This document shows positions 1 to 4,791 of a DNA stretch of 7,923 bases, in pieces. Position 1 is the stretch's first letter. The number at the start of each line of letters is the position of its first letter. Position numbers and translations under genes: made by a program. Origin of the DNA: Euryarchaeota archaeon UBA28 (GTDB lineage: Archaea; Thermoplasmatota; Poseidoniia; Poseidoniales; Thalassarchaeaceae); assembly GCA_002501605.1 (NCBI GenBank), contig DANW01000029.1:20389-28311 (forward strand). The letters run 5' to 3'. The notes below the pieces were generated by a model. The model saw only the letters and a program-made list of their open reading frames with translations, had not been told where the DNA came from and did not search any database.

Positions 1-81
1 GGATACCAGTCAGTAATTGGGACTGGTAACCTCGTAGCCGCCTGGGACCCCAATAGCGTCACTAGAGAGATAGTACTCTGA
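1..81 (+). CDS. C-terminal 26 residues of a class III extradiol dioxygenase (beta/catalytic-subunit type), 5'-truncated
   Basis: Frame 1 is open from the first base to a TGA at 79-81 and encodes a tail beginning GYQSVIGTGNLVAAWD. From memory of the family, this resembles the C-terminus of the catalytic beta subunit of 2-aminophenol 1,6-dioxygenase (AmnB), where a GYGTVIGTGNAV-like stretch ends the LigB fold. Those enzymes use Fe(II) and O2 to open an aromatic ring next to an amino or hydroxyl group. The metal ligands lie outside the window and cannot be checked. The stop codon overlaps the Shine-Dalgarno of the next gene, and only 10 bases separate it from that gene's preferred ATG, so the two should be co-translated. 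The identification rests on a short tail plus the partner gene downstream; that it is coding is more certain than its exact substrate class. Confidence 0.68.
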   Translation, partial: GYQSVIGTGNLVAAWDPNSVTREIVL

Positions 82-85
82 GGTG
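80..85 (+). promoter_or_regulatory. Shine-Dalgarno GAGGTG that decides the start at 92
   Basis: GAGGTG matches the anti-SD complement AGGAGGTGAT and ends 6 bases before the ATG at 92. A longer reading would use the GTG inside this very motif at 83, which would leave that start without any SD. The motif also overlaps the TGA of the upstream gene (79-81), typical of translational coupling. Confidence 0.7.
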
Positions 86-91
86 TTTGAG

Positions 92-1015
92 ATGGAAGAC
101 GCTGAGGTACTTTTCGGAATCTACTGCCCCCCACACCCCCAGCCTCTGCTGTCTCCGGACGCTAACCATGGATACTCCAAACTCAGGGCGGCCTTCGAAA
201 CCTGCAGAGAGAGGATAGAGCAGAGCGATGCCGATATCGTTATTGTTTACTCCACCACTTGGCCCAGTATAATAGGGCATCAAATCCAAGCCCATCCCGA
301 ACCAGAGTGGGTTCACGTTGACGATGACTTCCACTATCTGGGAAGCATGCCTTACAAATTCAAAATGGACGTGGAGTTCGCCGAATGCCTAGTCGACTCT
401 GCCAAGTCCAGAGGGCTACATTCCCGAACAATAGCTTACGATGGATTCCCAATAGACACTGGTTCTGTTGTCGCACTTAAGCTACTTAACCCTGACAATA
501 GAATCCCCGCATGCATCGTTTCAAGCAACATGTACGCAAACAGATCTGAGACAATCGTTCTGGGCAAATCGATCAGGGACGCCTTATCCAAGCAGAAGAA
601 GAAGGCAGTTGTCGTCGTGGTCTCAAGCCTGTCCAACAGGATGTTCACAGAGCACATAGACCCCACAGACGATCGCATCCACAGTCCCAAGGATGATGAA
701 TGGAACAGGAAGATACTCGAGTTCTTCGCCGATGGTAGGCTTGAGGACCTGTCCCAGCTTTCAAGGGAGATCCACGGCCAGATAAGGGTCCAGAAGGTAG
801 TGGCTTACAAGCCGGCCTGGTGGATGGCCGCCACCATGGGACAGCACAACAACTACGATGGAGAGGTCCTTGCCTATGAGGCTCTACATGGCTCAGGAGG
901 GGCTGTAGTGACACTGACGCCTTCTACAAGCTCTGTAGGCGACAAGGAATTCGATGAGGATGATGTCGAGTACTACCACGGAGACAGAGACGTTCTGAAT
1001 AAGGGGATGCTCTGA
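92..1015 (+). CDS. Class III extradiol dioxygenase family protein, probable non-catalytic alpha-type subunit (2-aminophenol 1,6-dioxygenase-like)
   Basis: This 307-residue protein has the LigB-fold pattern: an N-terminal FGIYCPPHPQPLL with the first metal-type His at residue 15, then a core with VIVYSTTW (50-57), EWVHVDDDF and AYDGFPIDTG, and a C-terminal ALHGSGGAVV. In catalytic subunits a second His ligand occupies the position of Thr56 (SPHW there, STTW here), and I find no clear equivalent of the C-terminal ligand Glu. This fits the alpha subunit of 2-aminophenol 1,6-dioxygenase, which pairs with a catalytic beta subunit and lacks a complete iron site. The upstream gene supplies the candidate beta partner. 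The start at 92 is chosen for its Shine-Dalgarno; GTG at 83 would add three residues. It overlaps the deaminase gene by one base (TGATG). The substrate is unknown: 2-aminophenol, 3-hydroxyanthranilate or another catechol-like compound are all possible. Likely cytosolic. Confidence 0.75.
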   Translation: MEDAEVLFGIYCPPHPQPLLSPDANHGYSKLRAAFETCRERIEQSDADIVIVYSTTWPSIIGHQIQAHPEPEWVHVDDDFHYLGSMPYKFKMDVEFAECLVDSAKSRGLHSRTIAYDGFPIDTGSVVALKLLNPDNRIPACIVSSNMYANRSETIVLGKSIRDALSKQKKKAVVVVVSSLSNRMFTEHIDPTDDRIHSPKDDEWNRKILEFFADGRLEDLSQLSREIHGQIRVQKVVAYKPAWWMAATMGQHNNYDGEVLAYEALHGSGGAVVTLTPSTSSVGDKEFDEDDVEYYHGDRDVLNKGML

Positions 1016-1677
1016 TGGGCACCGAATCTCCCGATGAGGAACAGGAAAGCTCCACTTTCGCTCATCGCCTGGAGATGCTGAGAGAGCTTGTGGAGGCTCC
1101 CGATGAGGCCATAGAGGCACTTTACAACTCCTATGGGAAGACCATGTTCACAAATGCTGGTGGTGCGGTAGGTGCCGCGGCTGGAGTAGCAGTAGGAGGT
1201 CCCGTAGGAGGGATAGTCGGAGGAGTCGTGGGGAAGAAAACGGCAGGAAAGATGACTAGCCAAGACGGCCCTTTCACAGCGGAGACAGGCCCCTCCGCAA
1301 TGGGCGCATACCCGCATCTAAGGAGAGTCGGAGACCTAGTATTCGTAAGTGGTATGGGCCCAAGGTCTCCGGAGACAAACGAGATTCCCGGTGGCCCTGT
1401 GAGGGATGATTCAGGTGAACCCCTCGATTATGACATCACTGCGCAGGCCCACTCTGTAATCAACAATATTAGGGTTATACTGGAAGAGTACGGAGCGGGT
1501 CTGGAAAATGTTGTCGACGTTCTGGTATTCCTAATCGATATGGAAAGGGACTTCAAGGCCTACAATGAGGTATATGCCGAGCACTTCGGCGAAATAATGC
1601 CCGCTAGGACTACTGTCTCGATAAACGCTCTTCCGTCCCCGATTGCGATAGAGATGAAGGTAATCGCGAAGGTCTAA
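1015..1677 (+). CDS. RidA/YjgF-family deaminase, 2-aminomuconate deaminase-like, with glycine-zipper N-terminal extension
   Basis: The 220-residue product has a RidA domain at about 94-220. GAYPHLRRVGDLVFVSG (97-113), the YNEVYAEHF stretch (183-191) and PARTTV (196-201) closely recall AmnD, 2-aminomuconate deaminase, which hydrolyses the enamine nitrogen of an aromatic ring-cleavage product. The catalytic-type Arg198 and Glu213 of the RidA pocket are present. RidA proteins are usually 125-145 residues; here about 80 extra residues precede the domain. They comprise an acidic head, an amphipathic helix (about 15-40), and a Gly/Ala/Val zipper (about 48-73) of the kind that inserts in or associates with membranes, followed by KKTAGK. 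The ATG overlaps the dioxygenase stop by one base, so the two are coupled. Together they suggest ring opening followed by deamination. General imine/enamine detoxification, the usual RidA role, is the alternative. Confidence 0.85.
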   Translation: MGTESPDEEQESSTFAHRLEMLRELVEAPDEAIEALYNSYGKTMFTNAGGAVGAAAGVAVGGPVGGIVGGVVGKKTAGKMTSQDGPFTAETGPSAMGAYPHLRRVGDLVFVSGMGPRSPETNEIPGGPVRDDSGEPLDYDITAQAHSVINNIRVILEEYGAGLENVVDVLVFLIDMERDFKAYNEVYAEHFGEIMPARTTVSINALPSPIAIEMKVIAKV

Positions 1678-1684
1678 TACGCCC

Positions 1685-1695
1685 ATAAATTGAAG
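1685..1695 (+). promoter_or_regulatory. Probable TATA box for a leaderless transcript of the 1719 gene
   Basis: ATAAATT (1685-1691) lies in the 41-base gap and its centre is about 31 bases before the ATG at 1719. No Shine-Dalgarno precedes that ATG. This spacing places transcription start at or next to the start codon, as in archaeal leaderless mRNAs. The box runs into AATTGAAG (1688-1695), also found upstream of panB at 6507-6514. Confidence 0.5.
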
Positions 1696-1718
1696 CCCAT
1701 GCTAGTTGTTCCCCACTT

Positions 1719-2576
1719 ATGGGCAAGCGGAACTGCGCAGTCGAGGGTTGCAACGCTCTCGAGTTCAGGTCCAATGGAATCTGTAATAGGCACATGCGCG
1801 ACGAGATAGCAATTCGTGAGATCGATTTGGAGGAACTTCGAGCGTCTGCTCAAGAAGAGACGGACGAATCCGAGCATACTCTGGGACAAATGGCCAATGC
1901 CGGACCAAAGGGAGAAGAATTCGAGTGCCCGAGAGGGTGTGGAAAGATGTCCTACCAAGATGAACAAGTCGGCGTCTCTGGCCTCGGATTTGCATCTTTC
2001 TTCGGTATCCCTGTACTAGTAGTAATCTACTTCGTATGGTCCTTCATGGCATATGACTGGTCAAATACTGCTCTCGCAACTAATGGCTCTCCTCCTCATC
2101 CAAGCATAGGGATCCTTGCTCTCTTTGGAATTGCTTGGTTTGGTTTGATGCCCTTTGGTCTAATCAGGTCGAAAACCCATGTTTGCAATTCCTGCCATGG
2201 CAGGATGTTTGAAGAAAAGGCAATGGCATACATATTCGATAAAGAATCCTTATCCAAACTCAACTCATTGATTGAAAGTATGACTCCGCATACTAGCGAT
2301 CTAAAGTGTCCAATATGTGATGAGAAAATGGGAAGCTTCTCAGTACCGTACACTCCGTCTGATGATTTCGAGGGCCATGGAAGGACAAGACGAAGGGTAC
2401 CCAAATCAGCAGAGGGACTGGTAGCTGGACTGGCAATTGCCGCCGTCGTCATCGCAGTGAAGGCAATGGTGCCAAATGCCGAAGAAACGATCGATCTGGA
2501 CGCGTGCAGGGGATGCAGAGTAGTTTGGTTCGACGCCTCAGAGAGAGGTGAACTTGAAGATGGTACGATTACCTGA
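1719..2576 (+). CDS. Membrane protein with multiple split cysteine-pair (zinc-ribbon-like) modules, function unknown
   Basis: I do not recognise a named family for this 285-residue protein. It starts with a small Cys/His knuckle (C6, C11, C22, H25), followed by an acidic, charged helical stretch (26-66). Next is C70/C74 in CPRGCGKM, two predicted membrane spans (about 92-111 and 128-149), and C156/C159 in CNSCHGRMF. Last come C197/C200 in CPICDEKM, a short hydrophobic segment (233-251), and C263/C266 in CRGCRVVWFDASERGELE. That ending strongly resembles the second half of a zf-TFIIB-type (PF13453-like) zinc ribbon, whose first half would be CPICDEKM. The C70 and C156 pairs repeat the same plan with the membrane hairpin as insert. 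The first span pair would keep both Cys pairs on one side; the third hydrophobic stretch may be a span or re-entrant. Zinc binding and any DNA or protein partner are inference. Its stop directly abuts the stop of the convergent lipoprotein gene. Confidence 0.85.
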   Translation: MGKRNCAVEGCNALEFRSNGICNRHMRDEIAIREIDLEELRASAQEETDESEHTLGQMANAGPKGEEFECPRGCGKMSYQDEQVGVSGLGFASFFGIPVLVVIYFVWSFMAYDWSNTALATNGSPPHPSIGILALFGIAWFGLMPFGLIRSKTHVCNSCHGRMFEEKAMAYIFDKESLSKLNSLIESMTPHTSDLKCPICDEKMGSFSVPYTPSDDFEGHGRTRRRVPKSAEGLVAGLAIAAVVIAVKAMVPNAEETIDLDACRGCRVVWFDASERGELEDGTIT

Positions 2577-3641
2577 TCAAACAGAGGTTTCCAAGCTCTC
2601 GATATCCATAGACGTGCACCAGTTGGGGGCTATCACCGGGTTACATCGACTCGGATTCCCTTCGGGGATATCAATCCAGTATTCCACTCCATCGACCGGT
2701 CCGGGGTAGTCGGTCGCGATGGTGTGGGCACCCGAAGCAAGTGCCGCCTCGAACCGAGTTGTGTCATTGTTATCTGGCTCGACACCACCGCTATCGGCTC
2801 TCGTTCTGACGATGAACCCCTCCTCTACAAGTCTGGTTATCTCCTCCCCGTTCGATATAGGGTCAGTTAGGGAGAAAACCACCTCTTCCCCCGGGTACTG
2901 GCCTTGGGAGGTGAACATCGGGAACATCTTCGCTCCGACCAAACCAGGCCTCTCATCCATGTACAGATCCCTCATGTCCCCAGTGGCCAGAAGTACGAAG
3001 ATCGCCTTTCCACGACTCTCATCTATCAGGGGCCAACCCTCATCTAAAACAGCCCCAGTGAGATTAGGGCCGTTCCCACGTACATCATCAGGGGTTATGG
3101 TGAGATTGGCTGGCCAAAATTGAGTTATCTCATCCTCAATCTCCTGAAGAATCCCAGTGAGCTGTACAGTCGTTGTGATCTCAGCTCCCTGCTCGAGCCA
3201 GTCCTTTGGCTCAACCCAAATCATGATAGGGTGATGCTGACTATTCCCCTGTGACCATAGAAGCAGGGCCTCCAGACAGCTTTGGAACGTGGGGCAGGTG
3301 GTCCCGGAGTCATACTGGTTGTGATAGACTCTGAGGCCCTCTCTGACGTCCCACCAAACGTCAAGCTCGAACTGCCTAACGCCTAGGTCGGAGGCTTGCA
3401 CCCCAAGCTCCTGATGTGTGTACATGTACTCCCTAGTAGGAGAGAAGATTGGTTCCACATGATATGAGTTATGGGTCCCTTTCATCTGTAAGTGGTTAAT
3501 CCTTAGGGGCTCATCATCAGGTAAGTCATCCGTTAGGGAGGGGATAAGATCAGTCCCCAAGCACCCTCCGAGCATTGGTGACAGCACAAGAATCGTCACA
3601 AGGACAGCTATACCCCTCATTATGACGCCAGATGGGCCCAT
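2577..3641 (-). CDS. Secreted lipoprotein of the Ca2+-dependent PI-PLC family (SaPLC1-like)
   Basis: The 354-residue protein opens with a signal peptide and lipobox LGGC with Cys27, so the mature enzyme should be lipid-anchored outside the cell. The TIM-barrel phosphodiesterase signature follows: KGTHNSYH with catalytic His57, RQFELDVWWD with the metal-binding pair Glu92 and Asp94, VYHNQYDSG with the second His107, and IWVEPKDW with Glu144. C116/C122 and C333/C342, the latter in the C-terminal RCNPVIAPNWC typical of this family, could form disulfides. Known members, such as Streptomyces PLC1, cleave phosphatidylinositol with Ca2+ at the active site. In an archaeon the target could be inositol ether lipids, imported bacterial or algal phospholipids, or another phosphodiester. 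An in-frame ATG at 3620, directly before RGIAVLVTILVL, is an equally good start (347 residues). It follows the FKBP genes by 21 bases on the same strand. Confidence 0.87.
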   Translation of the reverse strand: MGPSGVIMRGIAVLVTILVLSPMLGGCLGTDLIPSLTDDLPDDEPLRINHLQMKGTHNSYHVEPIFSPTREYMYTHQELGVQASDLGVRQFELDVWWDVREGLRVYHNQYDSGTTCPTFQSCLEALLLWSQGNSQHHPIMIWVEPKDWLEQGAEITTTVQLTGILQEIEDEITQFWPANLTITPDDVRGNGPNLTGAVLDEGWPLIDESRGKAIFVLLATGDMRDLYMDERPGLVGAKMFPMFTSQGQYPGEEVVFSLTDPISNGEEITRLVEEGFIVRTRADSGGVEPDNNDTTRFEAALASGAHTIATDYPGPVDGVEYWIDIPEGNPSRCNPVIAPNWCTSMDIESLETSV

Positions 3642-3662
3642 ATGAAAGAATGATTCGGATGT

Positions 3663-4151
3663 CTAATGATTGATACCACCAAGGCCATGGGCATGACCAT
3701 GGGCCAACTCCTCTCTAGTTGCCTCCCTGATTCCTATGACCTCAACACTGAATCTGAGAGTCATCCCAGCCATCTGATGGTTGAAGTCAACCGTGACCTC
3801 ATCATCATCAATTGAGACGACAGAGAACTGTACTGGTCCACGGTCGCTCTGCGCCCCTAAGACCATCCCCGGGACTAACTGCATGTCATCCGGAAACTGG
3901 CTCTTGGGTACCTTCTGAATCGCTGACTCGTCCCTCATTCCGTACGCCTTCTCCGGAGTCAGCGTGAAATCCCTCTTCTCGCCGATCTCGGCACCGAGCA
4001 TCTCCTGCTCGAACCCAGAGACCATCTGGCCATGTCCCACTAGAAACAAAAGGGGCTCACGTCCTTCACTGGTATCGAACACCTCGCCATCAGTGTAGGA
4101 TCCGGTGTAGTGCACTGAGACGACCTTGTTAACCTCAACCTTACTCACCAT
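3663..4151 (-). CDS. slyD: SlyD-type FKBP peptidyl-prolyl isomerase with His-rich tail
   Basis: The 162-residue protein is a SlyD-like FKBP: VSVHYTGSYTDGEVFDTSEG (11-30), GQMVSGFEQEMLG and AYG (69-71) form the isomerase half. An insert-in-flap chaperone domain spans about 75-122, and VDFNHQMAGMTLRFSVEV (121-138) closes the FKBP fold. After it comes IREATREELAHGHAHG, very like the start of the E. coli SlyD metal-binding tail, giving His151, His153, His155 and His162 as potential metal ligands. SlyD-type proteins catalyse proline isomerisation, hold unfolded chains and, in bacteria, hand Ni2+ to hydrogenase assembly. There is no signal peptide, so it acts in the cytosol. It sits 51 bases after a paralogue about 71% identical over the first 142 residues. 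No strong Shine-Dalgarno is visible. Whether nickel is the physiological metal is unknown. Confidence 0.93.
   Translation of the reverse strand: MVSKVEVNKVVSVHYTGSYTDGEVFDTSEGREPLLFLVGHGQMVSGFEQEMLGAEIGEKRDFTLTPEKAYGMRDESAIQKVPKSQFPDDMQLVPGMVLGAQSDRGPVQFSVVSIDDDEVTVDFNHQMAGMTLRFSVEVIGIREATREELAHGHAHGLGGINH
3970..4028. repeat. Near-identical 59-base segment shared by the two FKBP genes, copy 1
   Basis: This segment matches 4504-4562 with only two mismatches, and 40 bases in a row (3982-4021 against 4516-4555) are identical, third codon positions included. It encodes the QMxSGFEQEMLGAEIGEKR region of both isomerases. Confidence 0.9.
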
Positions 4152-4172
4152 GGGTCGACCACATGGCGCTGA

Positions 4173-4189
4173 CTTCTAACCCTGTGGGT
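4173..4189 (-). promoter_or_regulatory. Duplicated upstream element of FKBP gene 1
   Basis: Read on the minus strand this is ACCCACAGGGTTAGAAG. It matches 16 of 17 bases of 4708-4724 upstream of the other FKBP gene, and the near edge of each copy is 22-23 bases from its ATG. It may be a regulatory site or a leftover of the duplication. A TATA-like GGATTACC lies just upstream on the same strand. Confidence 0.5.
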
Positions 4190-4202
4190 GGTAATCCACC
4201 AA

Positions 4203-4685
4203 TCAGGCACAGCCACAGCCAGGTCCGCAGCTGTCCATGTCCTTCTGCTCGGGAACTTGACGAACGTCAACCACCTCCACGCTGAAGTTCAGAGTCTTCC
4301 CGGCCATCTGGTGATTGAAATCCACGGTAACTGAGTCATCTTCGACGGATGCGACTGAGAACTGGATCGGTCCCATTTCGCTCTGGGCCCCCAGGACCAT
4401 CCCGACCTCGATTGCCATCTCCTCTGGGAACTGGCTTCGGGGAACCTTCTGGATGGCATCCTCGTCCCTTTCCCCGTATGCCCTGTCTGGAGTCAGAGTG
4501 AACTCCCTCTTCTCTCCGATCTCGGCACCGAGCATCTCCTGCTCGAACCCAGAGATCATCTGCCCCTTGCCGACTTCGAAAGAGAGGGGCGCCCTGCCCT
4601 CACTGGAATCGAAAATCTCGCCATCGATGAATGTGCCTGTGTAGTGAACTGAAGCGATCGTGTTCTGCTCTATCTTGTTGGTCAT
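4203..4685 (-). CDS. slyD: SlyD-type FKBP peptidyl-prolyl isomerase with Cys-rich tail
   Basis: This 160-residue paralogue has the same order of parts as its neighbour: ASVHYTGTFIDGEIFDSSEG (11-30), the shared SGFEQEMLGAEIGEKR block, the insert-in-flap domain (about 75-122) with QKVPRSQFPEEM, and FNHQMAGKTLNFSVEV. The tail is different. It ends DMDSCGPGCGCA, a compact four-cysteine motif reminiscent of the Cys-rich end of bacterial SlyD and suited to binding Ni2+, Zn2+ or Cu+. It is the first gene of the minus-strand block and is divergent from the permease, with 106 bases between the starts. The ATG at 4685 has GGTG four bases upstream. The cytosolic role should be protein folding and possibly metal delivery; the division of labour with the neighbour is inference. 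Confidence 0.93.
   Translation of the reverse strand: MTNKIEQNTIASVHYTGTFIDGEIFDSSEGRAPLSFEVGKGQMISGFEQEMLGAEIGEKREFTLTPDRAYGERDEDAIQKVPRSQFPEEMAIEVGMVLGAQSEMGPIQFSVASVEDDSVTVDFNHQMAGKTLNFSVEVVDVRQVPEQKDMDSCGPGCGCA
4504..4562. repeat. Near-identical 59-base segment shared by the two FKBP genes, copy 2
   Basis: Partner of 3970-4028: two mismatches in 59 bases, although the two proteins are only about 71% identical over their common part. Confidence 0.9.
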
Positions 4686-4689
4686 GATA

Positions 4690-4693
4690 CACC
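4690..4693 (-). promoter_or_regulatory. Short Shine-Dalgarno GGTG of FKBP gene 2
   Basis: On the minus strand GGTG precedes the ATG at 4685 by four bases. GGTG(A) pairs with the 3'-terminal part of the 16S tail, so a short spacer is expected. panB has the same motif at the same spacing (6541-6545). Confidence 0.45.
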
Positions 4694-4707
4694 GTGATAT
4701 GCCCCCC

Positions 4708-4724
4708 CTTCTAACTCTGTGGGT
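4708..4724 (-). promoter_or_regulatory. Duplicated upstream element of FKBP gene 2
   Basis: Minus-strand ACCCACAGAGTTAGAAG, 16/17 identical to the element at 4173-4189 and at nearly the same distance from its ATG. It partly overlaps the TATA-like ACAAATACC. Confidence 0.5.
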
Positions 4725-4730
4725 ATTTGT
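4722..4730 (-). promoter_or_regulatory. TATA-like box of the FKBP block
   Basis: Minus-strand ACAAATACC is centred about 41 bases upstream of the FKBP ATG at 4685. Transcription would start some 15 bases before the ATG, leaving a short leader that holds GGTG. It is the best candidate promoter for the three-gene minus-strand block. Confidence 0.4.
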
Positions 4731-4757
4731 CCCTCTGCGTGCACGGGCTGGTCGTGG

Positions 4758-4765
4758 TAATATTC
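4758..4765 (+). promoter_or_regulatory. TATA-like box of the permease gene
   Basis: TAATATTC is centred about 30 bases before the ATG at 4792, and no Shine-Dalgarno lies between. This again fits a leaderless transcript and supports the ATG at 4792 over upstream in-frame starts. Confidence 0.5.
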
Positions 4766-4791
4766 AACAAACATCAGTCGCTCCATGGTGC

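Noticed and set aside
83..91. GTG start three codons upstream of the alpha-type dioxygenase ATG
   Set aside because: The GTG is part of the GAGGTG Shine-Dalgarno that serves the ATG at 92, and it has no SD of its own.
2719..3123. Plus-strand ORF of 134 codons
   Set aside because: It is antisense to the well-supported lipoprotein phospholipase and shows no recognisable motif.
4142..4165. Seven-codon upstream ORF (MWSTHGE) overlapping the start of FKBP gene 1 on the minus strand
   Set aside because: Such short ORFs occur by chance; no SD or attenuator-like structure supports it.
4660..4791. Forty-four-residue N-terminal extension of the permease
   Set aside because: It would overlap the divergent FKBP gene, contains the permease's own TATA-like box, and adds sequence not typical of APC carriers.
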